NCBI RefSeq assembly: GCF_041228105.1
Contig: NZ_CP166097.1
Location: 3,038,001-3,102,000, forward strand
Origin: Pectobacterium aroidearum
GTDB taxonomy: Bacteria; Pseudomonadota; Gammaproteobacteria; Enterobacterales; Enterobacteriaceae
Reading direction: 5' to 3'
DNA: 64,000 nt
This document shows positions 44,310 to 54,371 of the stretch, in pieces. The position numbers were made by a program, and so were the translations under genes. Positions within the stretch are counted from its first letter, which is position 1, and every line of letters starts with the position of its first letter. A model generated the notes under the pieces. That model was given only the letters and a program-made list of their open reading frames with translations. It did no database searches and was not told the DNA's origin.

Positions 44310-45962
44310 ATGTTTTGTGTGCAATGTGAACAAACGATTCGTACCCCTGTTGGAAACGGCTGCTCTTACGCTCAGGGCATGTGCGGCAAAACCGCAGAAA
44401 CCTCCGATCTGCAAGACCTGTTGGTCGCTGTGTTGCAAGGGCTTTCTGCCTGGGCGCTGAAAGCGCGCGAGCTGGATATCATCGATCACGATGTCGACAA
44501 TTTTGCACCACGCGCCTTCTTCTCTACATTGACCAACGTAAACTTCGATTCCCAGCGCATTATTGGCTACGCACAGGAAGCCATCACACTGCGTGAGTCT
44601 CTGGCGGTTCGCTGCCGTCTGCACGATGCCACCGCGACCGTGGATCACCCAATGGCAGCGCTGCAACTGGCTGGCAACGATATTCCAACCTTACTGCAAC
44701 AGGCGGCGGATTTTGCGCTGGACAGCGATAAAGCTATCGTCGGCGATGATGTTCACGGCTTGCGCATGCTCAACCTCTACGGCCTGAAAGGCGCGGCGGC
44801 CTATATGGAGCACGCACACGTTCTTGGTCAGTATGATGACGCTATCTACGCCGAATATCATGCTTTCATGGCATGGCTGGGCACACAGCCATCCGATGTT
44901 GATACCCTGCTGAACAACGCTATGAGTATCGGTAAAATGAACTTCAACGTCATGGCAATCCTCGACCGTGGCGAAACCGATGCTTACGGTAACCCACAGC
45001 CGACTGCGGTTAACGTTCGTCCGATTGCAGGTAAAGCGATTCTGATTTCCGGCCATGACCTGAAAGACCTGCGCATGCTGCTGGAGCAAACTGAAGGGAC
45101 AGGCGTCAACATCTATACGCACGGCGAGATGCTGCCTGCACACGGTTACCCAGAGCTGAAAAAATTCAAGCATCTGGCGGGCAACTACGGCAGCGGCTGG
45201 CAGAACCAGCAGACAGAATTCGCCAAATTCCCTGGCGCGATCGTCATGACCTCTAACTGCATTATCGATCCAAACGTCGGTAACTACGGCGACCGCATCT
45301 GGACGCGCAGCATCGTTGGCTGGCCGGGCGTGAACCATCTGGAAGGCGACGATTTTAGTCCAGTGATCGAACAGGCACAGAGTCTGGCTGGCTTCCCGTA
45401 CAGTGAAATCGAACACATGATCACCGTCGGCTTTGGTCGCGAAACTCTACTGAGCGCCGCCGACACCGTGATCGATCTGGTCGCACAGAAAAAACTACGC
45501 CACGTCTTCCTGGTTGGCGGATGCGACGGTAGCCGTGAAGAACGTAGCTACTTCACTGACTTCACGCTGAACGTTCCACAGGACTGCCTGATCATGACGC
45601 TGGCCTGCGGTAAATACCGTTTCAACAAACTGGACTTCGGTACGCTGGAAGGCCTGCCGCGTCTGCTGGATGTCGGCCAATGTAACGATGCCTACTCCGC
45701 CATTATTCTGGCCGTCAAACTGGCAGAAAAACTGGGCTGTGGCGTAAACGACCTGCCGCTGAGTCTGGTGCTGTCGTGGTTTGAACAGAAAGCGATCGTC
45801 ATCCTGCTTACCCTATTGTCCCTCGGCGTGAAGAACATCTACACCGGGCCGACGGCTCCGGGCTTCCTGACGGACAACCTGCTCGCCATTCTGAACGAGA
45901 AATTCGGTATGCGGGCGATTACCACCGTTGAACAGGACATGAACACCATTCTGGCCGCTTGA
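44310..45962 (+). CDS. hcp: Hydroxylamine reductase / hybrid cluster protein
   Basis: Hcp carries a 4Fe-4S (or 2Fe-2S) cluster and the hybrid 4Fe-2O-2S cluster. It is reported as a high-affinity NO reductase and protein S-nitrosylase under anaerobic conditions. This 550-residue protein has N-terminal cysteines C3, C6, C18 and C25 and later ligand motifs [25 protein letters not shown] and DVGQCNDAY. The ATG follows AAGGAAG. Reductase partner hcr follows. FNR and NsrR candidate sites lie upstream. Confidence 0.98.
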   Translation: MFCVQCEQTIRTPVGNGCSYAQGMCGKTAETSDLQDLLVAVLQGLSAWALKARELDIIDHDVDNFAPRAFFSTLTNVNFDSQRIIGYAQEAITLRESLAVRCRLHDATATVDHPMAALQLAGNDIPTLLQQAADFALDSDKAIVGDDVHGLRMLNLYGLKGAAAYMEHAHVLGQYDDAIYAEYHAFMAWLGTQPSDVDTLLNNAMSIGKMNFNVMAILDRGETDAYGNPQPTAVNVRPIAGKAILISGHDLKDLRMLLEQTEGTGVNIYTHGEMLPAHGYPELKKFKHLAGNYGSGWQNQQTEFAKFPGAIVMTSNCIIDPNVGNYGDRIWTRSIVGWPGVNHLEGDDFSPVIEQAQSLAGFPYSEIEHMITVGFGRETLLSAADTVIDLVAQKKLRHVFLVGGCDGSREERSYFTDFTLNVPQDCLIMTLACGKYRFNKLDFGTLEGLPRLLDVGQCNDAYSAIILAVKLAEKLGCGVNDLPLSLVLSWFEQKAIVILLTLLSLGVKNIYTGPTAPGFLTDNLLAILNEKFGMRAITTVEQDMNTILAA

Positions 45963-46002
45963 TGAATTAACGCGGGCGGAGGAGCGCATTCCTCGGCACG
46001 CC

Positions 46003-46060
46003 GCGTGAGGTGTTAGCACTGCACCTCACGCTAAGCCCAATCTTTATGGGCTGCTTTTTT
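46003..46060 (+). terminator. Tandem hairpins between hcp and hcr
   Basis: Hairpin 1 is a perfect 10-bp stem (46003-46012 with 46022-46031). Hairpin 2 is AGCCCA/TGGGCT (46034-46039 with 46047-46052), followed by GCTTTTTT. The second is a standard terminator shape, so hcr may be expressed by partial read-through. Confidence 0.75.
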
Positions 46061-46098
46061 ACACGCTTCACCGTATCCGTTTGTTATGGAGATTGACT

Positions 46099-47142
46099 AT
46101 GACCATGCCCGCACTACAGACAGTGCCAGTACCACAGACGGGGCCGACGCCGCTTTGTTCTAACCGCATGCAGGTGCATTCCATTACGCAGGAAACGCCC
46201 GATGTCTGGACGATTTCACTGGTTAATCATGATTTTTATCCGTATCAGCCGGGTCAGTATGCGTTGGTCAGCATTGCTAACAGCGCGGAGACGCTGCGGG
46301 CTTATACGATTTCTTCTTCACCGGGCCTCAGCCGCTTTATTACCCTGACGGTAAGAAGATTGGACGACGGTATCGGCTCCCGCTGGCTGACCCAAACGCT
46401 GAAAGTCGGTGATTACCTGTGGCTGTCTGATGCACAGGGCGAATTTACCTGCGCTAACGCGGTCAGCGATCGCTACCTGATGGCGGCGGCAGGCTGCGGC
46501 GTCACGCCAATTATGTCAATGTGCCGCTGGCTGCTGGCAAACAAGCCGCAAACCGATATCCACGTAATTTTCAACGTACGCAATCCGTTGCAGGTGATCT
46601 TCGCCCGCGAATGGCAGGATCTGGTGCAGCGTTACCCGCAGCAACTGCATCTGACGCTGATGGCAGAGTTTAACGCCGCACCCGGTTTCCTTGCCGGACG
46701 TATCAGCGGCGACCTGCTGGCCGAACACGTGCCGGATATCGCCAGCCGTACCGTGATGACCTGCGGTCCAGCCCCCTACATGAACCAGATGGAAACCCTG
46801 AGTCAACAGCTTGGCGTTGCCTCAAACCGCATCTTCAAAGAACAGTTCCGCCCGGCAGATGACATGGTGGACGAGGATGCAGATCAACTCACGTTGACCA
46901 TCAGCCGTCCGCTGAAAAATCTGCGCGTTCCGGTGGGGATCAGCCTGCTGGCTGCACTGGAAGCCAATAAGGTGCCCGTTGTCGCTGCCTGCCGCGCCGG
47001 TGTTTGCGGAAGCTGTAAAACCCGCGTACTGTCTGGTCAGTACACCACGACCAGTACCATGACGCTTACCCCCGCCGAGATCGAACAGGGCTATGTGTTG
47101 GCCTGTAGTTGCCAGTTGCAAGGCGACGCCGTTCTGGCCTGA
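46099..47142 (+). CDS. hcr: Hcr, NADH oxidoreductase for Hcp
   Basis: Hcr passes electrons from NADH to Hcp. The 347-residue protein has an N-terminal FAD domain (LRAYTISSSPG), an NAD domain (AAAGCGVTPIMSMCRWLL, MTCGPAPYM) and a C-terminal plant-type 2Fe-2S ferredoxin domain (ACRAGVCGSCKTRV, then LACSCQ). I use the ATG behind GGAG; a TTG 18 bases upstream is not needed. It is the second gene after hcp. E. coli has poxB and ltaE next; these are absent. Confidence 0.96.
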   Translation: MTMPALQTVPVPQTGPTPLCSNRMQVHSITQETPDVWTISLVNHDFYPYQPGQYALVSIANSAETLRAYTISSSPGLSRFITLTVRRLDDGIGSRWLTQTLKVGDYLWLSDAQGEFTCANAVSDRYLMAAAGCGVTPIMSMCRWLLANKPQTDIHVIFNVRNPLQVIFAREWQDLVQRYPQQLHLTLMAEFNAAPGFLAGRISGDLLAEHVPDIASRTVMTCGPAPYMNQMETLSQQLGVASNRIFKEQFRPADDMVDEDADQLTLTISRPLKNLRVPVGISLLAALEANKVPVVAACRAGVCGSCKTRVLSGQYTTTSTMTLTPAEIEQGYVLACSCQLQGDAVLA

Positions 47143-47314
47143 TACGCTCCTCGCTTTATCCCCTTCTGCCTGCTAGCGTGAGCTATCGGGCAGGTAGGCC
47201 ATGTTAAATACGCGTTGCTTTCAGACGAGTATCAATGCCACTCTTTTCCTCACTTTTTGCCTTTTCCCCGTTATAGTAAGCCATGGTTATATTTTGCTGC
47301 GGAGCCGCTGGCAC

Positions 47315-48751
47315 ATGACATCCCCCTCAGCCCCGATCCTGATTCTGGGCGCAACTGGCTACATTGGCCGCCATTTAACCGAACGATTGAGCAAACAGGG
47401 CAAGCAGGTCATCGCTGCCGGTCGCAATACCGAGTCCCTCGCGTCACGGCATTGGCCGGGCGTCGATTGCCAACAGGTTGACCTCGCCAAGCCAGAAAGC
47501 CTACCTGATGGCCTGTGGGGCGCGGAAACGCTCTATTATCTGGTGCACAGCATGGGCGACGGCGCGGACTTCGTGGCAAGGGAACGCATGGCGGCCATGA
47601 ATTTGCTGCTGGCACTGGCCTCCAGCCGCGTGAAACAGATTATCTATCTGGGGTCGCTTCAGGCAAAAGATGACACCTCACCGCATATGCAGGCACGCCA
47701 GATTACCGGTGATATTCTGCGCAGCAGCGGCATCCCCGTCACGGAACTGCGTGCGGGCATTATTATTGGCGCGGGTTCGGCGGCATTCGAGATCATGCGA
47801 GATATGGTCTATAACCTGCCAGTGCTGACGCCACCACGTTGGGTGCGTTCTAAATCGTCGCCCATTGCGCTGGAAAACCTGCTGGTTTATCTGATCGACA
47901 TCGTGCAGCACCCCGCGACAGAACATCGCATCATGGATGCCGCAGGCCCCGAATACATCAGCTACCAGACGATGTTCGAGCGTTTCATTCAGATTAGCGG
48001 CAAACGCAGAGTGCTGATTCCCGTTCCGATGCCGACGCATCTGGTGTCCGTCTGGTTCTTGCATCTGGTGACATCGGTTCCCCCGTCCATCGCCCGAGCA
48101 TTGATTCAGGGGTTAAAACACGATTTGCAGGCCGATGGCCATGAGCTACAGACGTTGATTCCACAAACGCTGATGAGCTTTGATGACGCCGTACGCCTCA
48201 CGCTGCAAAGCGAAATGGAGAGCGTACAGCAGGCCGATTGGGGCGATGACACCGAGGTTCGCGCGCGCTGGAAACCAAATTACGGTTTTTACCCTAAACA
48301 GGCGGGGCATACGATGGAGACAACAGCCTCCAGTCAGGCGCTCTGGCAGGTCATTCAGCAGGTCGGTGGCAAAGAGGGCTATTTTTACGCGAATACGCTG
48401 TGGAACATCCGTGCCCGATTGGACGATCTTTGCGGTAACGGCGTCACTTATGGACGCCCCGAGCGCCCGACGCTGGAAGTGGGCGACAAAATCGACGGCT
48501 GGAAGGTTATCTCGATCAAGCCACAGCGTCAGCTGGTACTGCTATTCGGCATGAAAGCACCGGGGCTGGGTAAACTCAACTTTACTATCACGGACAAAGG
48601 CACTCACCGAACCGTGGATGTCCGCGCCCGCTGGCATCCTTCTGGGTTCAACGGGCTGGTTTACTGGTTTCTGATGATGCCAGCTCATTTGTTTATCTTC
48701 CGTGGCATGGCAGCGCGCATTGCGAAACTGGCAGAGAAGGAAGTGGTTTAG
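47315..48751 (+). CDS. ybjT: YbjT, NAD(P)-binding SDR-like protein with DUF2867 domain
   Basis: A 478-residue protein with an N-terminal atypical short-chain dehydrogenase fold (GATGYIG at residues 12-18; [28 protein letters not shown]) and a C-terminal DUF2867 part. A hydrophobic stretch ([16 protein letters not shown]) near the end may touch the membrane. Function is unknown. The start giving [12 protein letters not shown] follows GGAG; the 38 in-frame codons before it lack family similarity. The stop overlaps the convergent amiD by 4 bases. E. coli ybjS, normally next, is missing. Confidence 0.93.
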   Translation: MTSPSAPILILGATGYIGRHLTERLSKQGKQVIAAGRNTESLASRHWPGVDCQQVDLAKPESLPDGLWGAETLYYLVHSMGDGADFVARERMAAMNLLLALASSRVKQIIYLGSLQAKDDTSPHMQARQITGDILRSSGIPVTELRAGIIIGAGSAAFEIMRDMVYNLPVLTPPRWVRSKSSPIALENLLVYLIDIVQHPATEHRIMDAAGPEYISYQTMFERFIQISGKRRVLIPVPMPTHLVSVWFLHLVTSVPPSIARALIQGLKHDLQADGHELQTLIPQTLMSFDDAVRLTLQSEMESVQQADWGDDTEVRARWKPNYGFYPKQAGHTMETTASSQALWQVIQQVGGKEGYFYANTLWNIRARLDDLCGNGVTYGRPERPTLEVGDKIDGWKVISIKPQRQLVLLFGMKAPGLGKLNFTITDKGTHRTVDVRARWHPSGFNGLVYWFLMMPAHLFIFRGMAARIAKLAEKEVV

Positions 48752-49575
48752 CGGCTGCCGTATTTCTCCAGCAGTGCGTCGACAATCGCTTCACTCTGCG
48801 CATCTGGCTGACCTTGATAGTTCGCAGGTCGGAAATGCATCTGGAAAGCGGCAATCACCTGCCGCTTCTCACGCGCCGTCATCGTATCCTGCACCGAATA
48901 GCCATAGCGTCCTAACTTTTCCAGCAGAACCGCTTCATCCACCGGCTGCGTCGTTGGTCGTCCTTGCAAATAAAACGCCACCCGCTGCGCGTCCGGCCAG
49001 GCACCCACGCCCGCTTGCGCCAGCGCCTGCCAGGGGAACAGCGGCCCTGGATCTTGTTTCCGCTGCGGGGCAATATCACTGTGTGCGACCACATTCTGCG
49101 GCGCAATCTGGTAGCGAGCGACAATGTCACGGGCAAGCGCAGTTACCAGTTGAATCTGCGCGGCAGTGAACGGCTCCCACGTATAGCCTGTTAGCGTGCG
49201 CTGATAGCCCGCGTTTTCAATCTCAATACCAATCGAGGAATTATTCAGCCGACTAAACCCGCGCCAGCTACTGGCACCCGCATGCCAGGCAGCCTGAGAT
49301 TCCGGTACCAGTTGCCAGGCAAGCGGCTTGCCGCGCTGCAAAGGCGGATGCGCCGGAACAAGATAATGCGCGCTGACATGCTCATCCGTCAGAATATTCA
49401 GCGAGGTGGCAAAATCTTCCGCGGTGTAGTGGATCACCAGAAAGCGAATACGGGACTCCTGTGCCCGCGACTGCACTCCCGTCTCCAGCACATAATTATT
49501 CTGTTCCTGTAACGAGGAAGCCGATTGACACCCCGTCAACAGCCCCAGCACTATGCAGACCATCCATTTCAACAT
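48748..49575 (-). CDS. amiD: AmiD, outer-membrane N-acetylmuramoyl-L-alanine amidase lipoprotein
   Basis: A zinc amidase that cleaves the lactyl-amide bond of muropeptides, including anhydro forms. The lipobox LLTGC puts the lipidated cysteine at C16; Q17 rather than Asp follows, which favours the outer membrane. Zinc ligands are expected at H49 ([10 protein letters not shown]) and in [17 protein letters not shown] peptidoglycan-binding-like domain forms the C-terminal 80 residues. Its 275 residues match E. coli AmiD (276). Converges on ybjT with a 4-base overlap. Confidence 0.95.
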   Translation of the reverse strand: MLKWMVCIVLGLLTGCQSASSLQEQNNYVLETGVQSRAQESRIRFLVIHYTAEDFATSLNILTDEHVSAHYLVPAHPPLQRGKPLAWQLVPESQAAWHAGASSWRGFSRLNNSSIGIEIENAGYQRTLTGYTWEPFTAAQIQLVTALARDIVARYQIAPQNVVAHSDIAPQRKQDPGPLFPWQALAQAGVGAWPDAQRVAFYLQGRPTTQPVDEAVLLEKLGRYGYSVQDTMTAREKRQVIAAFQMHFRPANYQGQPDAQSEAIVDALLEKYGSR

Positions 49576-49643
49576 CGTTATTCCACTATATAGGTATCTT
49601 TTCCGCAGCGTCTCTTGCCTGCACTAATCGGCTATTTCAGCCA

Positions 49644-49967
49644 CTAGCGGCGAACTTTTACTGCGGTACCGCTGACGGTCACCATCAGCATGCTGCCATC
49701 CTTCCCGACAGTTTCATAGTCAAGATCGATGCCTACCACGGCATTCGCGCCTAAATCAGCGGCCTGTTCCTGTAGCTCTTTGAACGCGATCTGGCGCGCC
49801 TTACGCAGCTCTTTCTCATATGCACCGGAACGACCGCCAACGACATCGCGAATGCTGGCAAAAAAATCACGGAAGATGTTCGCGCCCAGAATGGCCTCGC
49901 CGGTCACGACGCCACAATATTCAGTAATCGTGAAGCCTTCCAGGGTCGGTGTCGTAGATAATTGCAT
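49644..49967 (-). CDS. ybjQ: YbjQ, UPF0145 family protein
   Basis: A 107-residue protein of the UPF0145/YbjQ family, which forms pentamers and has no settled function. [19 protein letters not shown] and VSGTAVKV are the conserved core. I use the ATG behind AAAGGAGATGAC; an ATG five codons upstream overlaps that ribosome site. It is divergent from artP and follows amiD downstream. Confidence 0.92.
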   Translation of the reverse strand: MQLSTTPTLEGFTITEYCGVVTGEAILGANIFRDFFASIRDVVGGRSGAYEKELRKARQIAFKELQEQAADLGANAVVGIDLDYETVGKDGSMLMVTVSGTAVKVRR

Positions 49968-50113
49968 GTCATCTCCTTTCACTGCGATTGACTATCAATG
50001 TGCTGTACGGCTGGCACCCACGACGAGAAAGCGTGTCTCCAAGCCGTAAGCCGTTATTTTGTGCTATTATTTAACCAACAAATCGCTTATTGGCAAATTT
50101 TAACCCCCGGTGA

Positions 50114-50129
50114 TTGCATAACTATTCTG
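50114..50129. promoter_or_regulatory. ARG-box-like site upstream of artP
   Basis: TTGCATAACTATTCTG resembles the ArgR half pattern TGAAT-N4-ATTCA with two mismatches, about 45 bases before the artP start. ArgR represses art genes in E. coli. Confidence 0.4.
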
Positions 50130-50174
50130 CCGACGTTAACATTCGCCGCATCAATGTCTATTCAATTCTTACGC

Positions 50175-50903
50175 ATGAGTATTCAACTAAACGGCATTAA
50201 CTGTTTCTACGGCACATACCAGGCGCTATTTGATATCACCCTCGATTGTCCTGCGGGTGAAACGCTGGTTCTTCTTGGTCCCAGCGGAGCAGGAAAGAGC
50301 TCGCTGATACGAGTTCTTAATCTGTTGGAAATGCCGCGCTCTGGTACGCTTTCCATCGCCGGTAATCAGTTTGATTTTCAGCGCACGCCATCCGATAGCG
50401 CGATCCGTGAGTTGCGTCAGAACGTCGGGATGGTGTTCCAGCAATACAATTTATGGCCGCATCTGACCGTCGCGCAAAACCTGATTGAAGCGCCCTGCCG
50501 CGTGCTGGGACTGAGTAAAGAAGAAGCCAAAGCGCGGGCGGATAAACTGCTGACGCGTCTGCGCCTCAATGACTTTGCCGATCGCTTTCCCCTTCATCTG
50601 TCTGGCGGGCAGCAACAGCGTGTTGCGATTGCGCGTGCGCTGATGATGGAACCTCAGGTGCTGTTATTTGATGAGCCCACCGCCGCACTGGATCCAGAGA
50701 TTACCGCTCAGGTCGTCAACATCATCCGTGAATTGGCGCAAACCGGCATCACGCAGGTGATTGTGACCCACGAAGTCGAATTTGCCCGTAAAACGGCCAG
50801 CCGGGTAGTGTATATGGAAAACGGCCGCATCGTTGAACAGGGGGATGCGACGCACTTTACCCAGCCGCAGACGCCTGAATTCGCTGGTTATTTGTCACAT
50901 TGA
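50175..50903 (+). CDS. artP: ArtP, arginine ABC transporter ATPase
   Basis: ATPase of the arginine importer, 242 residues, the same as E. coli. Walker [10 protein letters not shown] is at 35-43, signature [15 protein letters not shown] and Walker [14 protein letters not shown] follow. The start [13 protein letters not shown] matches the family; a much earlier in-frame ATG is not conserved. It is followed by artI, artQ and artM in one operon. Confidence 0.97.
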   Translation: MSIQLNGINCFYGTYQALFDITLDCPAGETLVLLGPSGAGKSSLIRVLNLLEMPRSGTLSIAGNQFDFQRTPSDSAIRELRQNVGMVFQQYNLWPHLTVAQNLIEAPCRVLGLSKEEAKARADKLLTRLRLNDFADRFPLHLSGGQQQRVAIARALMMEPQVLLFDEPTAALDPEITAQVVNIIRELAQTGITQVIVTHEVEFARKTASRVVYMENGRIVEQGDATHFTQPQTPEFAGYLSH

Positions 50904-50923
50904 TTACTATCAGGAAAATGATA

Positions 50924-51655
50924 ATGAAAAAATTGATTGTTGCAGCCTTATTCGCAGTAGGCGCCGCCTCTGCTAACGCCGCGGATACCATCCGTTTCGC
51001 GACCGAAGCCTCCTACCCTCCGTTCGAATTTGTCGATGCCAATAACCAGATTCAGGGTTTTGATATCGATCTGGCTAATGCCCTGTGCAAAGAAATGCAG
51101 GCAAACTGCACGTTCAGCAATCAGGCTTTCGACAGCCTGATCCCCGGCCTGAAATTCCGTCGCTTCGAAGCCGTCATCGCGGGAATGGATATTACTCCAG
51201 AGCGTCAGCAACAGGTCTCATTCACTCAGCCTTACTATGATAACTCCGCTCAGTTTATTGCCCAGAAAGGGAAAGTGGCCGATGTTGCTGCGCTGACAGG
51301 CAAACGCGTTGGCGTACAGAATGGTACGACCCATCAGAAATACCTGATGGAAAAGCATAGCGATATCAAAACTGTGCCTTACGACAGCTACCAGAATGCC
51401 GTGCTGGATCTGAAAAATGGCCGTCTGGATGCCGTGTTCGGTGATACCGCCGTGGTTAACGAATGGCTGAAACAGAACGATACGCTGACGACCGTTGGTC
51501 AAAACGTAACAGATAAAGGTTACTTCGGTATCGGTCTGGGCATCGCCGTGCGCCAGAACAACGATGAGCTGCTGAAGAAATTCGACGATGCGCTCAACAA
51601 AATCAAGCAGGATGGCACTTACGAGACCATCTACAAAAAATGGTTCCAGCAGTAA
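50924..51655 (+). CDS. artI: ArtI, periplasmic solute-binding protein of the arginine transporter
   Basis: A 243-residue periplasmic binding protein, the E. coli ArtI length. The signal peptide MKKLIVAALFAVG is probably cut after A19 before ADTIRFATEA. The core motifs FDSLIPGLKFRR and QNGTTHQKY mark the ArtI/ArtJ group. It lies between artP and artQ, so it is the operon's own receptor. It is a close paralogue of artJ downstream. Confidence 0.96.
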   Translation: MKKLIVAALFAVGAASANAADTIRFATEASYPPFEFVDANNQIQGFDIDLANALCKEMQANCTFSNQAFDSLIPGLKFRRFEAVIAGMDITPERQQQVSFTQPYYDNSAQFIAQKGKVADVAALTGKRVGVQNGTTHQKYLMEKHSDIKTVPYDSYQNAVLDLKNGRLDAVFGDTAVVNEWLKQNDTLTTVGQNVTDKGYFGIGLGIAVRQNNDELLKKFDDALNKIKQDGTYETIYKKWFQQ

Positions 51656-51666
51656 TCTGACGCTCA

Positions 51667-52383
51667 ATGATTGAATTCCAACCTCTTGCAAGCGCCGCCG
51701 GGATGACCGTCGGCCTTGCCGTTTGTGCACTGGTGCTCGGCCTCGTGCTGGCGATGCTGTTTGCCGTTTGGGAAACCGTTCGCTGGAAAGCCGTTAGCTG
51801 GACGGGAACCGCCGTCGTGACGCTGCTGCGCGGCCTGCCAGAAATTCTGGTCGTGCTGTTTATCTATTTCGGATCGTCCCAGTTGCTGATGATGCTGGCG
51901 GATGGTTTCACCCTGAATCTCTTCATCGTGCAGATCCCGGTAAAACTGGATATCGGCATGTTTGAAATCAGCCCCTTCCTGTGTGGCGTGATTGCGCTGG
52001 CATTGCTGTATGCCGCTTACGCTTCCCAAACGCTGCGTGGTGCGCTAAAAGCCGTACCGCAAGGACAGTGGGAATCGGGTCAGGCGCTGGGACTCAGTAA
52101 ATCTGCGATCTTTTTCCGTCTGATCATGCCGCAGATGTGGCGCCATGCGTTGCCAGGATTAGGCAATCAGTGGCTGGTATTGCTGAAAGATACCGCGCTG
52201 GTCTCGCTGATTAGCGTTAATGATTTGATGCTGCAAACCAAAAGCATTGCGACACGGACTCAAGAGCCCTTTACCTGGTACGTTGTCGCGGCAGCGATCT
52301 ATTTGATTATCACGCTGTTAAGTCAGTATGTGCTGAAACGCATTGAACTGCGCACCACGCGTTTTGAGCGGAGACCTTCCTGA
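51667..52383 (+). CDS. artQ: ArtQ, arginine ABC transporter permease
   Basis: An inner-membrane permease of 238 residues with about five membrane segments. The cytoplasmic EAA-type loop reads [21 protein letters not shown]. It pairs with ArtM to form the channel. It follows artI by 11 bases and its stop shares one base with the artM start. Confidence 0.97.
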   Translation: MIEFQPLASAAGMTVGLAVCALVLGLVLAMLFAVWETVRWKAVSWTGTAVVTLLRGLPEILVVLFIYFGSSQLLMMLADGFTLNLFIVQIPVKLDIGMFEISPFLCGVIALALLYAAYASQTLRGALKAVPQGQWESGQALGLSKSAIFFRLIMPQMWRHALPGLGNQWLVLLKDTALVSLISVNDLMLQTKSIATRTQEPFTWYVVAAAIYLIITLLSQYVLKRIELRTTRFERRPS

Positions 52384-53051
52384 TGCTCGCTTATTTACCT
52401 GAGCTATTAAAAGGCCTGCATACCAGCCTGACCTTAACCGCGGTCTCTATCGTCGTGGCGCTGGTGTTGTCGTTGCTGCTGACCGTCGTACTGACGCTCA
52501 AAACGCCTGTCATCTCGATGCTGGCAAAAGGCTACATTACGCTGTTTACCGGCACGCCGCTGCTGGTGCAAATCTTCCTGATTTACTATGGCCCAGGGCA
52601 ATTTACTTCTATCCAGCAAATCCCCTGGCTATGGAATCTGCTTTCGCAACCGTGGTTGTGTGCGATGGTAGCGCTGGCGCTCAATAGTGCGGCTTATACC
52701 ACGCAGCTGTTCTATGGCGCAGTCAAAGCGATTCCTGCCGGACAGTGGCAATCCTGTGCGGCACTGGGGATGAATCAGCGGCAAACATTACGCATTTTGC
52801 TGCCGTTCGCGTTTAAGCGTGCGCTGTCTTCTTATTCAAATGAAGTGGTGCTGGTGTTTAAGAGTACGTCACTGGCTTACACCATTACGCTGATGGAAGT
52901 CATGGGCTACAGCCAATTGATGTACGGCCGGACGTATGACGTGATGGTGTTTGGTGCCGCCGGGATTATCTACCTGTGTGTCAACGGGTTACTGACGCTA
53001 CTGATGCGCTGGGTTGAACGTCGTGCGCTGGTGTTTGAACGCCGTAATTAA
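52383..53051 (+). CDS. artM: ArtM, arginine ABC transporter permease
   Basis: The second permease of the arginine importer, 222 residues and about five membrane segments. The EAA loop is QSCAALGMNQRQTLRILLPFA. Early motif FTGTPLLVQIFLIYYG is typical of amino-acid permeases. It overlaps artQ by one base and is followed by a strong terminator. Confidence 0.97.
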   Translation: MLAYLPELLKGLHTSLTLTAVSIVVALVLSLLLTVVLTLKTPVISMLAKGYITLFTGTPLLVQIFLIYYGPGQFTSIQQIPWLWNLLSQPWLCAMVALALNSAAYTTQLFYGAVKAIPAGQWQSCAALGMNQRQTLRILLPFAFKRALSSYSNEVVLVFKSTSLAYTITLMEVMGYSQLMYGRTYDVMVFGAAGIIYLCVNGLLTLLMRWVERRALVFERRN

Positions 53052-53075
53052 TCCTTATCACACTTATCCGTTTAG

Positions 53076-53104
53076 AAAGCAGGCTTTACCAGCCTGCTTT
53101 TTTT
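53076..53104 (+). terminator. Rho-independent terminator after artM
   Basis: A perfect 10-bp stem (53076-53085 with 53091-53100), loop TTACC and a seven-base T run. It separates artPIQM from artJ. Confidence 0.94.
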
Positions 53105-53168
53105 ATGGCGTGCCATCTCTGCCCGTCCCCTTAGTCCGTTGCCTGCTGATGTAAAAATACGCAACAAA

Positions 53169-53205
53169 TCGACTTATTAATCATTTTTATTGCATATAAA
53201 TTCAA
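53169..53205. promoter_or_regulatory. Tandem ARG-box-like sites upstream of artJ
   Basis: The right box, TTGCATATAAATTCAA (53190-53205), has one mismatch to the ArgR core TGAAT-N4-ATTCA. A weaker box (CGACT to AATCA, from 53170) lies exactly 21 bases upstream. Two ARG boxes 3 bp apart are the normal ArgR hexamer target, and E. coli artJ is the strongest ArgR-repressed art gene. Confidence 0.55.
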
Positions 53206-53283
53206 TCAGTGGCATGGTAATCGCCATGACGTTGGAATGTTTCCGCGTAACTATTTTATAAGAAAAACAGACAGGAGTAGGTA

Positions 53284-54015
53284 ATGAAAAAATTAGTGCT
53301 CGCCACCTTACTGGCAGGAATCGCCTTCAGCGCCACCGCGGCAGACACCATCCGTTTTGCCTCATCAGCCACCTACCCACCCTTTGAATCACTGGATGCC
53401 AACAACGAAATCGTCGGTTTCGATATGGATCTAGCGAAAGCATTGTGCAAACAAATGCAGGCAACCTGTACGTTCACCAATCAAGCATTTGACAGCCTGA
53501 TCCCTGCGCTGAAATTCCGTCGCTATGACGCGGTGATTTCCGGTATGGACATCACCCCAGAACGCAGCAAGCAGGTCATGTTCACGCAGCCTTACTATGC
53601 CAACTCTGCTGTCGTTATCGCGCAAAAAGGCAAATTCAGCGATTTTGCGGCGATGAAAGGCAAACGTATTGGTATGGAAAACGGTACGACGCACCAGAAA
53701 TATATGCACGACAAGCACCCGGAAGTACAAACCGTCTCTTATGACAGCTATCAGAACGCGGTACTGGATCTGAAAAACGGCCGCATCGACGGTGTATTCG
53801 GTGATACCGCTGTCGTCAACGAATGGATTAAGACGAACCCTGAACTGGCAACGGTTGGTGAACACGTGACTGACGCAGAATACTTCGGTACCGGATTAGG
53901 CATCGCCGTTCGTCCCGATGACAAAGCACTGCTGGAGAAACTGAATAAAGCGTTGGACGCCATCAAAGCGGACGGCACGTACAAAGCCATCAACGACAAG
54001 TGGTTCCCGCAATAA
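53284..54015 (+). CDS. artJ: ArtJ, high-affinity arginine-binding periplasmic protein
   Basis: A 243-residue periplasmic arginine-binding protein. The signal peptide MKKLVLATLLAGIAF is probably cut after A19 before ADTIRFASSA. It shares FDSLIPALKFRR and ENGTTHQKY with ArtI. It is a separate transcription unit after artM's terminator, with its own ARG boxes, as in E. coli. The ATG follows ACAGGAGTAGGT. Confidence 0.96.
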   Translation: MKKLVLATLLAGIAFSATAADTIRFASSATYPPFESLDANNEIVGFDMDLAKALCKQMQATCTFTNQAFDSLIPALKFRRYDAVISGMDITPERSKQVMFTQPYYANSAVVIAQKGKFSDFAAMKGKRIGMENGTTHQKYMHDKHPEVQTVSYDSYQNAVLDLKNGRIDGVFGDTAVVNEWIKTNPELATVGEHVTDAEYFGTGLGIAVRPDDKALLEKLNKALDAIKADGTYKAINDKWFPQ

Positions 54016-54371
54016 GGTTCACTTCGCGTAGCGCGGTATGAATGTACCGCGTTATCGAACGCTCCCACTATTACGTGTTAGGTCGTTTAAAGGTTTCGTG
54101 CGTGTTAATTACGGTATTCTTCTGTCATTTCATCACACGCCCGACAAGGCGCGCTCAAACGCCGCAGCGCCTTGACCACTGGCTTTTCGGCGCTAATTGC
54201 GCCGCTTCGCGGTGCCTTCGGCGCTCGTATCCGCTGTTCGGACCGTCTGCGACGCGTTCCTTACGCGGCGCAGACTTTCGCGGCGTCCATACCGCTCATC
54301 CGGCGGCCACGCCCACCTCAGCGCAATTTTTTACGCCTGATGCAGCAGGCTCCACAAAGAACACAGATGAC
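54016..54371. other. GC-rich hairpin region between artJ and rlmC
   Basis: 356 bases between two converging genes. It holds a 7-bp hairpin right after artJ (54032-54051), CAAGGCGC/GCGCCTTG (54145-54174), CGGCGC/GCGCCG (54188-54204) and further GC-rich runs to 54320. The open frames across it lack any family features and look spurious. It may be a degenerate repeat or a decayed gene. Confidence 0.55.

Noticed and set aside
44691..45416. A 241-codon open frame antisense to hcp
   Set aside because: hcp is intact over the same span with all cluster ligands; the antisense frame has no ribosome site or motif.
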